Assembly: GCA_946414885.1 (NCBI GenBank)
Contig: CAMKQH010000032.1
Coordinates: 1-36,060 of the forward strand
Length of the DNA stretch: 36,060 nucleotides
Direction of reading: 5' to 3'
Origin: an uncultured Lachnospiraceae bacterium
GTDB lineage: Bacteria; Bacillota; Clostridia; Lachnospirales; Lachnospiraceae
The translations under genes and the position numbers were made by a program. Below are positions 7,714-15,794 of this stretch, piece after piece. Position 1 is the stretch's first letter; every line of letters begins with the position of its first letter. The notes beneath the pieces are model-generated. The model did no database searches and had not been told where the DNA came from. It saw only the letters and a program-made list of their open reading frames with translations.

Positions 7714-8085
7714 ATGATCATAAGAATCAATGAATTATCGGACGTACCGATTTACATGCAGATACGAAACCAGATTGTTATGGGGATCTCCAGCGGTGAA
7801 CTTGCGGCGGGAGAGCAGCTCCCGACGGTAAGAGCGCTGGCTCTGGAGATGGGGATTAATACCATGACGGTGAGTAAGGCCTATCAGTTGTTAAAGACGG
7901 AAGGTTACGTTATGACGGACCGGAAGAACGGTGCGCGGGTGCGCATGGAAATACAGAAGCAGGCCAGCATACCGGAGGCCAACAAGGCGGAGCTGAAGCG
8001 CATCGTGTCGGAAGCCCGGATTTCAGGTGTAAAGAAAGCGGAAATCGTAGCGCTCGTGGATGAATATTATGGTCTTGACAGATAG
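7714..8085 (+). CDS. GntR-family transcriptional repressor, YtrA subfamily
   Basis: A 123-residue winged-helix DNA-binding protein. The N-terminal GntR domain (about 1-75) shows DVPIYMQIRNQIVMGI, LPTVRALALEMGINTMTVSKAYQLL and EGYVMTDRKNGARV. The short C-terminal part (about 78-123) is too small for a FadR- or HutC-type ligand domain and fits the YtrA subfamily, whose members usually repress their own ABC transporter operon. The palindrome at 5333-5353 is a plausible target. The start at 7714 is preferred because GGGAAAGG (7697-7704) is well spaced; in-frame ATG 7705 and TTG 7693 are alternatives that would add 3 or 7 residues. The effector is unknown. Confidence 0.87.
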   Translation: MIIRINELSDVPIYMQIRNQIVMGISSGELAAGEQLPTVRALALEMGINTMTVSKAYQLLKTEGYVMTDRKNGARVRMEIQKQASIPEANKAELKRIVSEARISGVKKAEIVALVDEYYGLDR

Positions 8086-8097
8086 GAGGGGTGAGTA

Positions 8098-9507
8098 ATG
8101 TCAATGTATTTAGGCTTGATCATGTTTAGTTGCTTGGTTCCGTTCCTTTGGATCATCTACGTGTGGGTCTATCCCCGGAAATGGAGAGATAAGAAATTAA
8201 TCTTTGGCGTGAAAAACAGGGCGGAGTTTCAGGAAGGCGAAGCTGCGCCGGAGGTTGACGAAATCGTAAGAAGGCGCGGCGGTCAGGCAGTTATGATTTC
8301 CATTTCAGGTACCGTCATTTCTGCATTGCTCCTGCTTTTGCGCGGCATGACCGTTCAGACTGCCGCCTGGACTGGATTTATTCTATTGGCGCTTTTTGCC
8401 GCGTACGTTCCATATTTCCTTGGAAACATGGAGATGAAGGCGCTGAAGAAAAAGCTTGGAGTGCAGGGGGAAGAGGGCGTTACGCTGGTGGATCTGAGCA
8501 ATGCGGGATCCGTGCGCGCGTTGAAGCCCGTACGGATCTGGCTGCCGACGATCCTTGGGGCAGTGACCGTGATTCTGGCGGTGCTGGTAGATCTTAAGGT
8601 TTTGCCCGTGGCGGAAAACTGGGTAGTGGGATCGTTCCTTTTGACGTTCGTGACGGCAACGTTCTTTGCAACGGGCCTTTTGATGCTAGTGCTGGCGTTC
8701 GTCTTTGACAGATTCAAGAATGAAGTCATTTCGCGGGACAGTGCCGTAAATGCCAATTATAACCGCGCAAAAAAGAAGAACTTTGCGGATATGTTTGTAT
8801 TGTCCTGCTGGATAAATTATGGATTCATGATCTGCTGGATGGCATCGTTTCTGTTTGCGTATTCGGATCTCCTGTTCATGATCGCACTCATCGCTTACAT
8901 GGTGTTGCTGTTTGGAGGCATTTTCCTGTTTGTGCTTCGGAATAAAAAGATTGAAGCGCGCTATAAGAAAGAAATAACGATCGTTGAGGACGATGACGAT
9001 CTCTGGATCGGCGGCATGTTTTATTATAATCCGAAGGATAAGAGACTCAACGTGGAAAAGCGCGTGGGTATTGGCGGTACGGTTAACGTGGCACATCCCT
9101 TGGGTAAACTGTTCATGGCATTCGCGGGGCTTTCCATCATTGGCGCGGTGGCCTGCGTCGTATGGATCGGTATGATGGAAGCAACGCCCATGAGACTCTA
9201 CGTGGAAAATGACGCCGTGGTCTGCCATCAGCTTTGGGATGAGTACGTGATCCCGGCAGACGAGATCACTGGCTCAAGTTTGGGGAATGATCTCTCAAAA
9301 CTCCATTTGGCAAGGATTTCCGGCGTTGGCATGGATACCATGTTGAAGGGTAATTTTATCGTGGAAGATCAGAGCGGATGCAAAGTATTTTTGTGGCGGG
9401 GGACCATGTCTTACGTTGTCATCCGGACGAAGGACAGAACCTATTACGTGAATTCTAGTGATGACAATGAGGTTCAAGAGGTTTACCAATGGCTCAGTCA
9501 ACAATGA
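8098..9507 (+). CDS. Multi-pass membrane protein with DUF5808-like segment
   Basis: A 469-residue protein with about eight hydrophobic segments (near 3-24, 65-83, 92-109, 147-167, 176-206, 238-257, 261-285 and 340-362). The early motif KLIFGVKNRAEFQ is typical of DUF1648/SdpI-neighbourhood membrane proteins. The segment WIGGMFYYNPKDKRLNVEKRVGIG (about 302-325) fits the DUF5808 pattern. The last 100 residues are soluble and beta-rich, resembling a bacterial PH-like domain. It is the last gene of the GntR operon, starting 12 bp after the repressor with AGGAGGGG overlapping the repressor stop. Proteins of this type often sit beside GntR/ABC peptide-stress loci; the exact role is unknown. Confidence 0.7.
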   Translation: MSMYLGLIMFSCLVPFLWIIYVWVYPRKWRDKKLIFGVKNRAEFQEGEAAPEVDEIVRRRGGQAVMISISGTVISALLLLLRGMTVQTAAWTGFILLALFAAYVPYFLGNMEMKALKKKLGVQGEEGVTLVDLSNAGSVRALKPVRIWLPTILGAVTVILAVLVDLKVLPVAENWVVGSFLLTFVTATFFATGLLMLVLAFVFDRFKNEVISRDSAVNANYNRAKKKNFADMFVLSCWINYGFMICWMASFLFAYSDLLFMIALIAYMVLLFGGIFLFVLRNKKIEARYKKEITIVEDDDDLWIGGMFYYNPKDKRLNVEKRVGIGGTVNVAHPLGKLFMAFAGLSIIGAVACVVWIGMMEATPMRLYVENDAVVCHQLWDEYVIPADEITGSSLGNDLSKLHLARISGVGMDTMLKGNFIVEDQSGCKVFLWRGTMSYVVIRTKDRTYYVNSSDDNEVQEVYQWLSQQ

Positions 9508-9542
9508 GGCATCTTCTTCGAAATAATTGATTAAAAAAATGT

Positions 9543-9571
9543 TTGTCTTTTTCTTGCACTTATGTTATAAT
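9543..9571 (+). promoter_or_regulatory. Promoter for tig
   Basis: TTGTCT (9543-9548), a 17-bp spacer and TATAAT (9566-9571) sit about 110 bp before the tig ATG. The leader between them (about 9578-9686) contains a small ATCGC/GCGAT hairpin just before the AAGGAGGAAG site (9670-9679). Confidence 0.75.
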
Positions 9572-9686
9572 CCTTAATTGACTGTTATTGTGTCTGTATT
9601 CCAGGTCGCCGGGACAAAAAGATGGAAAGGCGAAGGGATTTAGGATACATATCGCGATGCGATTTAATTAAGGAGGAAGAATTGTC

Positions 9687-10973
9687 ATGAGTTTACAAGT
9701 TGAGAAGTTAGAGCACAACATGGCGAAGCTGACCATCGAGGTTGGTGCGGAAGATCTGGAGAAGGCCATCGAGAAGGCTTACCAGAAGAATAAGGGGAAG
9801 ATCAGCGTTCCCGGATTCCGCAAGGGCAAGGTGCCCCGCAAGCTGATCGAGAAGATGTACGGCGAAGCAGTGTTTTATGAGGATGCAGCCAACGCGCTGA
9901 TTCCTGAGGCATATGACAAGGCGTTGGAGGAGTGCGAGGAGGATATCGTATCCTCTCCCAAGATCGAGGTGACTTCCATCGAGGCAGGAAAGGGCATGAC
10001 CTTTACCGCGGAGGTTGCACTCAAGCCTGAAGTAACGCTTGGCGAGTACAAGGGCGTTGAAGTTGCCAAGGCAGATACCGAGGTTACCGACGATGAGATT
10101 ATGGCAGCCATCGACAAGGAGCGCGAGAGCAACGCAAGAGCGATCGTGATCACCGACAGACCCGTAAAGGCTGGCGACGAGACCATCATCGACTTCGAGG
10201 GATTTGTTGACGGCGTTGCGTTTGACGGCGGAAAGGGCGAGAATTATCCTTTGACCATCGGCTCCGGCGCATTCATCCCTGGTTTTGAAGAGGGACTGGT
10301 TGGCGCAAATCTGAATGAGGAAACTGACGTGAACGTTACCTTCCCCGAGGATTATCAGGCATCCGAGCTTGCCGGCAAGGCGGCAGTATTTAAGTGCACC
10401 GTGAAGGAGATCAAGGAGAAGGAACTCCCTGAGCTGGACGACGAGTTCGCTGCAGAGGTTTCCGAGTTTGATACCCTTGAGGAGTACAAGGCTGACGTAA
10501 AGAAAAACCTTGAGGAGAAGAAGATCTCCAATGCAAAGAGAGAAAAGATCGACGCCGTGATCGACGCCGTTGTGAACAATGCCACCATGGACATCCCTGA
10601 GGCAATGGTTACCACGATGCAGAGACAGATCCTTGACGAGTATGCCCAGAACATGCAGGCACAGGGTCTGAACCTTGAGCAGTACATGCAGTACACCGGC
10701 ATTGACGCAGAGACGATGATGGAGCAGCTGAAGCCCCAGGCAGAGAGCCGCATCAAGGGTCGTCTGGTACTTGAGGCAGTTGCAAAGGCAGAGAACATTG
10801 TAGCCACCGAGGAAGACTTCGAGGCTGAGATCAAGACCATGGCTGAGGCTTATGGCATCGAGGCTGACAAGGCGAAAGAGCTTCTTGGCGAAAAGGGTAA
10901 GAAGTCCGTTATGGAGGACGTTTGCATCAAGAAGGCACAGGAGTTTATCGTGGAGAATGCCAAGGAGGCATAA
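9687..10973 (+). CDS. tig: Trigger factor
   Basis: A ribosome-associated chaperone and peptidyl-prolyl isomerase of 428 residues, the usual length. The N-terminal ribosome-binding domain (about 1-115) contains the signature VPGFRKGKVPRKLIEKMYG. The FKBP-type domain (about 155-240) shows GDETIIDFEGFVDG, LTIGSGAFIPGFEEGLVG and VNVTFPEDYQ. A helical C-terminal chaperone domain follows to the end. AAGGAGGAAG at 9670-9679 gives a strong start. It has its own promoter and terminator, so it is a single-gene unit upstream of clpP. Codon use is strongly biased, as expected for an abundant protein. Confidence 0.97.
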   Translation: MSLQVEKLEHNMAKLTIEVGAEDLEKAIEKAYQKNKGKISVPGFRKGKVPRKLIEKMYGEAVFYEDAANALIPEAYDKALEECEEDIVSSPKIEVTSIEAGKGMTFTAEVALKPEVTLGEYKGVEVAKADTEVTDDEIMAAIDKERESNARAIVITDRPVKAGDETIIDFEGFVDGVAFDGGKGENYPLTIGSGAFIPGFEEGLVGANLNEETDVNVTFPEDYQASELAGKAAVFKCTVKEIKEKELPELDDEFAAEVSEFDTLEEYKADVKKNLEEKKISNAKREKIDAVIDAVVNNATMDIPEAMVTTMQRQILDEYAQNMQAQGLNLEQYMQYTGIDAETMMEQLKPQAESRIKGRLVLEAVAKAENIVATEEDFEAEIKTMAEAYGIEADKAKELLGEKGKKSVMEDVCIKKAQEFIVENAKEA

Positions 10974-11004
10974 ATTACTTGATTTTTCATGAGTCATGAA
11001 AGTA

Positions 11005-11042
11005 AAAAGGGCTGCGTCAGTTTCCGGCGCAGCCCTTTTATT
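11005..11042 (+). terminator. Rho-independent terminator after tig
   Basis: A 12-bp stem (about 11005-11016 with 11028-11039) reads AAAAGGGCTGCG against CGCAGCCCTTTT. The A-rich left flank could also serve the minus strand. Confidence 0.92.
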
Positions 11043-11079
11043 CGAAAACTTAAACTTTCATAAATTTCCATGGTTTTCG

Positions 11080-11108
11080 TTGAAAAAATGACAAAGATGG
11101 GATATGCT
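11080..11108 (+). promoter_or_regulatory. Promoter for clpP-clpX-engB
   Basis: TTGAAA (11080-11085), a 17-bp spacer and TATGCT (11103-11108) lie about 40 bp before clpP. No CtsR-like or CIRCE-like repeat was seen next to it. Confidence 0.65.
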
Positions 11109-11149
11109 AGATAATGGTATGATTTTAGAAAGAAAGGCAGGATAAACAT

Positions 11150-11740
11150 ATGAGTTTAGTACCTTATGTCATTGAGCAGACCAGCAAGGGAGAGAGATCT
11201 TATGACATCTACTCCAGACTTTTGAAGGATAGAATCGTTTTCCTCGGGGAGGAAGTGAATGACGTGTCCGCGAGCATCGTTGTTGCACAGCTTCTGTTCC
11301 TTGAGGCAGAGGATCCCGACAAGGACATTCATCTTTACATCAACAGCCCCGGCGGCAGCATTTCCGCAGGCATGGCCATCTATGACACCATGCAGTACGT
11401 AAAGTGCGACGTTTCCACCGTATGCATCGGCATGGCAGCCAGCATGGGCGCGTTCCTTCTGGCAAGTGGAGCGAAGGGCAAGCGTTTCGCGCTTCCGAAT
11501 GCTGAGATCATGATCCATCAGCCTCTCGGCGGAACCCAGGGGCAGGCAACGGAGATCGAGATTGCTGCCAAGCACATCCTGAAGACGAAAGAAAAGATGA
11601 ACCGCATGCTGGCTGAGATGACCGGCCAGGATTATGAGACCATCTGCGCAGACACGGACAGAGATAACTGGAAGAGCGCGCAGGAGGCTATGGAGTATGG
11701 CCTTGTGGACAAGGTGATCACCTCCCACGATAACGCATAA
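11150..11740 (+). CDS. clpP: ATP-dependent Clp protease proteolytic subunit
   Basis: A self-compartmentalising serine protease of 196 residues that forms the 14-mer partner of ClpX. The catalytic triad is complete: Ser98 in GMAASMGAF, His123 in MIHQPLGG, and Asp172 in TDRDNW. The oxyanion-region motif NSPGGS (65-70) is present. There is little or no propeptide. The start has an AGGCAGGA site upstream. clpX follows after 14 bp, so the protease and its unfoldase are co-expressed. Confidence 0.98.
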   Translation: MSLVPYVIEQTSKGERSYDIYSRLLKDRIVFLGEEVNDVSASIVVAQLLFLEAEDPDKDIHLYINSPGGSISAGMAIYDTMQYVKCDVSTVCIGMAASMGAFLLASGAKGKRFALPNAEIMIHQPLGGTQGQATEIEIAAKHILKTKEKMNRMLAEMTGQDYETICADTDRDNWKSAQEAMEYGLVDKVITSHDNA

Positions 11741-11754
11741 TAAGGAGTTTAGGA

Positions 11755-13017
11755 ATGGCAGGAAAATTTTCTGATGACGACGTAAAGTGTTCCTTTTGCG
11801 GGAAACACCAGGGTCAGGTCCGCAAGCTGATCGCGGGCCCCACGGGCGTTTACATCTGCGATGAATGCGTGGACATTTGCGCGGACATCCTGGAAGAGGA
11901 ACTGGAGGAGGACGACGCAACCGAGGAAGGGCCTCTTGACATTAATCTGTTGAAACCCAAGGAGATCAAGCAATTCCTTGACGATTACGTGATCGGTCAG
12001 GAGGAGGCCAAGAAGGTGCTCTCCGTAGCCGTTTACAATCACTACAAGAGAGTGACGGCACCCAAGACGGTGGGAGACGTGGAGCTTCAAAAGAGTAACA
12101 TCATCATGATCGGACCGACCGGTTCCGGCAAGACATATCTCGCGCAGACCCTTGCGAAGATCATTAACGTACCGTTTGCGATCGCTGACGCAACGACACT
12201 GACGGAGGCAGGCTACGTGGGTGAGGACGTGGAGAACATTCTCCTTAAGCTCATTCAGGCGGCAGATTACGACGTGGAGCGGGCGCAGTACGGCATCGTC
12301 TACATTGACGAGATTGACAAGATTTCAAAGAAGAGTGAGAACGTGTCCATCACCCGTGACGTATCCGGTGAGGGCGTGCAGCAGGCGCTTCTTAAGATCA
12401 TCGAGGGAACGGTAGCCAGCGTTCCGCCCCAGGGAGGAAGAAAGCATCCCCATCAGGAGCTGATCCAGATCGACACGACGAACATCCTCTTCATCTGCGG
12501 CGGCGCCTTTGACGGCCTTGAGAAGATCGTGGAGGCCAGACTGGACCGCAAATCCATCGGCTTTAACACGGAAGGTACCCAGAAGTCCAATAAGGAGATC
12601 AGCGACCTGCTGGCGGAAGTAGTGCCGCAGGATCTGACGAAATTCGGACTGATCCCTGAGTTTGTGGGACGCGTGCCCATCAACGTTTCCCTGCGCGGAT
12701 TGGACAAAGAGGCTTTGATCCGGATCCTCACGGAGCCGAAGAATGCTTTGATCAAGCAGTACCAGAAGCTCTTTGAGATGGATGCGGTAAAGCTTACCTT
12801 TGAGGACGATGCGGTTGACGTGATCGCCCAGAAGGCATTTGACAGAAAGACCGGCGCCAGGGGGCTTCGCTCTATCTTGGAGAACGTCATGATGGATACC
12901 ATGTATGAGATCCCTTCAGATGATACCATCGGACGCTGCGTGATTACGAAGGACGCGGTGGAGGGTACCGCTGAGCCGACCATCATCCGCAGAGAGAAGA
13001 AGGTAGTAGGGAAATAA
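11755..13017 (+). CDS. clpX: ATP-dependent Clp protease ATP-binding subunit ClpX
   Basis: An AAA+ unfoldase of 420 residues that feeds substrates to ClpP. The N-terminal zinc-binding domain has Cys12, Cys15, Cys35 and Cys38. The AAA+ core shows Walker A GPTGSGKT, pore loop GYVGEDVEN, Walker [11 protein letters not shown], second pore loop GGRKHPHQE and sensor region [11 protein letters not shown]. The C-terminal small domain contains [21 protein letters not shown] precedes the ATG. engB begins only 14 bp after the stop; the lon gene often found between these two in Bacilli and Clostridia is absent. Confidence 0.98.
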   Translation: MAGKFSDDDVKCSFCGKHQGQVRKLIAGPTGVYICDECVDICADILEEELEEDDATEEGPLDINLLKPKEIKQFLDDYVIGQEEAKKVLSVAVYNHYKRVTAPKTVGDVELQKSNIIMIGPTGSGKTYLAQTLAKIINVPFAIADATTLTEAGYVGEDVENILLKLIQAADYDVERAQYGIVYIDEIDKISKKSENVSITRDVSGEGVQQALLKIIEGTVASVPPQGGRKHPHQELIQIDTTNILFICGGAFDGLEKIVEARLDRKSIGFNTEGTQKSNKEISDLLAEVVPQDLTKFGLIPEFVGRVPINVSLRGLDKEALIRILTEPKNALIKQYQKLFEMDAVKLTFEDDAVDVIAQKAFDRKTGARGLRSILENVMMDTMYEIPSDDTIGRCVITKDAVEGTAEPTIIRREKKVVGK

Positions 13018-13031
13018 ACGAGGAACGACGT

Positions 13032-13628
13032 ATGGTGATAAAGAACGTGAGTCTGGAGACGGTTTGCGGCATCACGAGTAAGATTCCGGACAATCCTTAT
13101 CCCGAGGTGGCATTTTCCGGGAAGAGTAACGTGGGAAAGAGTTCCCTGATCAATGCGTTGATGAACCGGAAATCCCTTGCGAGGACCAGTTCCCAGCCCG
13201 GGAAAACCCAGACCATAAATTTTTATAACGTAAATGATGCCCTTTATTTTGTTGATCTTCCGGGCTATGGCTACGCAAAGGTCAGCCAGGAGCTGAAGGC
13301 AAAATGGGGCAAGATGATCGAGAATTACTTGAAGAAGAGCAAACAGCTTAAACTGGTGTTTTTGCTGGTGGACATCCGGCACGAGCCTTCGGAGAATGAC
13401 CGCACCATGTTTGACTGGGTTCAGAATATGGGATTCCAGCCCGTGGTCATCGCGACGAAGCTAGATAAGATCAACCGCAGTCAGACACAGAAGCAAGTGA
13501 AACTGATCCGGGAAGGCCTTAAGGCATCCAAGGAGACGCTGATCATTCCTTTTTCCGCAGAAACAAAGCAGGGAAGGGAGGAGATCTACGCGCTTCTGGA
13601 TCAGACGATTTTTGGGGGAGAAGCATGA
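13032..13628 (+). CDS. engB: Ribosome biogenesis GTPase EngB (YsxC/YihA)
   Basis: A 198-residue TRAFAC-class GTPase needed for assembly of the large ribosomal subunit. G1 is GKSNVGKS (30-37), G2 lies around Thr in SQPGKTQTIN, G3 is DLPGYGYA, G4 is TKLD and G5 is near FSAETKQG. It lies last in the clpP-clpX cluster and overlaps the AI-2E gene by four bases (ATGA). The start codon follows AACGAGGAACG, a moderate binding site. Confidence 0.96.
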   Translation: MVIKNVSLETVCGITSKIPDNPYPEVAFSGKSNVGKSSLINALMNRKSLARTSSQPGKTQTINFYNVNDALYFVDLPGYGYAKVSQELKAKWGKMIENYLKKSKQLKLVFLLVDIRHEPSENDRTMFDWVQNMGFQPVVIATKLDKINRSQTQKQVKLIREGLKASKETLIIPFSAETKQGREEIYALLDQTIFGGEA

Positions 13629-14812
13629 AAAAGTATTGCAAGGCCATTGTAAATATAATGATCACCATAGCGGTCGTGCTACTTTGCGTTTTTGTGCTTC
13701 CCTGGCTTTTGGCTTTCTTTGCCCCCTTTGTGATAGGGTGGGTGATCGCCTGGATGGCCGGACCGCCGGTGAAATTCTTCGAGGAGAAGATGAAAATCAA
13801 AAGGAAAGCGGGTTCCGCCGTCGTGATCGTAGCCGTGATCGCGCTGATCGTCTTTGCCATCTATGGATTGGGTTCGATCCTGATCCGTGAGGGGACGGGA
13901 CTGGTGCAATCTTTCCCGGAAATCTGGGGTGAGATCAAGAAGGCCGCATATGAATTGGGCGATCGCCTGGAAAAGGTTTATTTGTCCCTTCCTTCCAACG
14001 TGCGTGAGAATCTGGACGGCTCCGCAGAACAGCTGAAAGCTTATGCCGCGGAATTCCTTGGAAAGCTTGGCTCGCCTACGCTTACTGCGGTGGGCAACTT
14101 TGCAAAATATCTGCCGACGCTTTTGATCGGCGTTATCATGGCGTTGCTTTCTTCTTACTTGTTTGTGGCGGACCGCAAGAAGATCAATGAGTGGTGCAGT
14201 CAGCACGTACCCAAGGTGGTGCAGGACCGCTACCAGCTGATCCGGAAAAGTTTGGTTCAGGCCGTGGGCGGTTACGTGAAAGCGCAGTTTAAGATCGAGA
14301 TCTGGGTATATCTCGTTTTGGTGGTTGGCTTTTGGATCCTAAAGGTGAAGTATTTGCTTTTGATCGCATTGGGCGTTGCCTTTTTGGATTTCCTGCCGTT
14401 CTTTGGAGCGGGCGCAGTCATGGTTCCCTGGGCCATCGTCAAGATTGTTGGCGGCGACTACCAAATGGCCATCGGCCTGCTGATCATCTGGGGACTTGGA
14501 CAGCTCCTTCGCCAGATCATCCAGCCTAAGATCGTGGGCGATTCCATCGGAGTTGCTCCGCTGCCCACGCTGTTTCTCCTATACATTGGATTCCAGTTTG
14601 GAGGCGTGATCGGCATGATCATTGCCGTTCCCATTGGACTGATCCTGTTCTCGCTGTATGAGGGTGGCGTGTTTGACGTGACGATCAATTCAGCAAAGCT
14701 TTTGATTTCCGGCATTAATCATTTCCGCCGTCTGACGCCTGAGGATCTTGAAGAGATCCAGGAAGAGGAAGAAGAGGAAGAGAAAATCATCGAAGAAAAA
14801 CTCAAAAACTAA
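13625..14812 (+). CDS. AI-2E family / YtvI-like membrane protein
   Basis: A 395-residue polytopic membrane protein of the AI-2E transporter superfamily. Two or three helices lie in the first 80 residues. A soluble amphipathic region follows (about 85-160), and a cluster of helices spans 160-370. Family motifs include FLPFFGAGAVMVPWAI and GLGQLLRQIIQPKIVGDSIGVAPLPTLFLLYIG. The Glu-rich tail (EEIQEEEEEEEKIIEEK) is unusual. The sporulation protein YtvI of Bacilli and Clostridia belongs to the same family and is the closest match in style; some other members act as ion antiporters. Function as an AI-2 exporter should not be assumed. Start overlaps the engB stop. Confidence 0.85.
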   Translation: MKKYCKAIVNIMITIAVVLLCVFVLPWLLAFFAPFVIGWVIAWMAGPPVKFFEEKMKIKRKAGSAVVIVAVIALIVFAIYGLGSILIREGTGLVQSFPEIWGEIKKAAYELGDRLEKVYLSLPSNVRENLDGSAEQLKAYAAEFLGKLGSPTLTAVGNFAKYLPTLLIGVIMALLSSYLFVADRKKINEWCSQHVPKVVQDRYQLIRKSLVQAVGGYVKAQFKIEIWVYLVLVVGFWILKVKYLLLIALGVAFLDFLPFFGAGAVMVPWAIVKIVGGDYQMAIGLLIIWGLGQLLRQIIQPKIVGDSIGVAPLPTLFLLYIGFQFGGVIGMIIAVPIGLILFSLYEGGVFDVTINSAKLLISGINHFRRLTPEDLEEIQEEEEEEEKIIEEKLKN

Positions 14813-14848
14813 AGAATTTCTAAAGATTCATAAAAAATGGTAACGGAT

Positions 14849-14890
14849 GCCTTCTACAAATCGTCTTATGTTGTAGAAGGCAATTTTTTA
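14849..14890 (+). terminator. Rho-independent terminator of the clpP operon
   Basis: A perfect 11-bp stem (14849-14859 with 14871-14881) has an 11-nt loop and is followed by AATTTTTTAT. Confidence 0.92.
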
Positions 14891-14938
14891 TGGATTTTTT
14901 TAGAAGACGATTAGAAGAGAGAGGACGAGGTGGAAAGT

Positions 14939-15634
14939 ATGCAAAAGATCGCGGTTTATCAAAATGAAACGGGAGTGGCTGAAAAGTTGGAGCTTTTGTG
15001 CAGGGGAGAACAGATTTCCATTGTGAAGGAGCGTTCGGAGAAGGCACTTTTGGAGGATATCCGCAATCGAGAGGTACAGATGGTGCTTTTGGACGGAGCG
15101 GGCGACGTAAAGGGATGGAGCGAGGGACTTTTGATGATCGCAAATCTTCGCAAGCAGAGCCGGCTTCCGATCATGGTCGTTGCAAAGCAGATCAATGAGA
15201 CGATCAAGGTGGCGGCGCTGAGTATTGGCGCGGATGATTACGTGCCTGCGGACGACAATCCGCTGGTTATTTTGGCAAGGATCAAGTCCCAGCTCAGAAG
15301 ATACACGCAGCTCACGGCGATCTGCAAGAATCTGAGCAAGATCTACAAGGTGGACGGGCTCGAGATCGACGACGAGCAGAGAAAGGTCACCGTGGACGGC
15401 AGGGAAGTGCGCCTGACCCCTACGGAATATGAGATCTTAAAGCTTCTAGTCATAGAGAAGGGCAAGGTGCTTTCCATTCATCAGATTTATGAGGACATCT
15501 GGAAAATGCAGGCCGTTGACGTGGACAACACCGTTGCAGTTCACGTGCGTCACATCCGTGAAAAGATTGAGTTAAATCCCAGGAAACCCAGATATTTGAA
15601 GGTGATCTGGGGCACGGGATACATGGTTGGCTAA
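14939..15634 (+). CDS. OmpR/VanR-type response regulator with degenerate receiver
   Basis: A 231-residue DNA-binding regulator. The C-terminal winged helix (about 137-231) is canonical for the OmpR family: RLTPTEYEILKLLV, VDNTVAVHVRHIREKIE and VIWGTGYMVG. The N-terminal receiver (about 1-120) keeps the fold, the phospho-acceptor-position Asp52 (MVLLDGAG) and SIGADDYV. Its Mg-binding acidic pair is replaced by Gln8-Asn9, and the switch Thr/Ser is Val in MVVAKQ. No histidine kinase gene is adjacent. It may therefore work without normal phosphorylation. GAGGTGG at 14926-14932 fits the ATG at 14939; an in-frame GTG at 14930 is an alternative. Targets are unknown. Confidence 0.85.
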   Translation: MQKIAVYQNETGVAEKLELLCRGEQISIVKERSEKALLEDIRNREVQMVLLDGAGDVKGWSEGLLMIANLRKQSRLPIMVVAKQINETIKVAALSIGADDYVPADDNPLVILARIKSQLRRYTQLTAICKNLSKIYKVDGLEIDDEQRKVTVDGREVRLTPTEYEILKLLVIEKGKVLSIHQIYEDIWKMQAVDVDNTVAVHVRHIREKIELNPRKPRYLKVIWGTGYMVG

Positions 15635-15696
15635 GGTTTACGCGCGTCGCGGCAAGTGTAAATTCCAAAAAGTATTGTGAAATAACGTAATAAAGA

Positions 15697-15725
15697 TTGA
15701 CGAAAAGTCTGAAAAATTATATAAT
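15697..15725 (+). promoter_or_regulatory. Strong promoter for the SPFH gene
   Basis: TTGACG (15697-15702), a 17-bp spacer and a perfect TATAAT (15720-15725). Confidence 0.85.
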
Positions 15726-15730
15726 TAGTC

Positions 15731-15755
15731 CGTGAGGTTTCGAAAGAAACGCACG
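15731..15755 (+). other. 5'-end hairpin with GNRA loop in the SPFH leader
   Basis: CGTG and GTTTC pair with GAAAC and CACG around a GAAA tetraloop. The hairpin begins almost exactly at the predicted transcription start (about 15732), as do known 5' mRNA-stabilising hairpins. Stabilisation is inference. Confidence 0.5.
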
Positions 15756-15794
15756 ATTACCATGATTCCACAATAAACTTAGGAGGTAGCAGAA

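Noticed and set aside
9708..10997. 429-residue minus-strand ORF opposite tig
   Set aside because: It is a shadow of the strongly biased codons of tig; the protein has no recognisable domain and no start signals.
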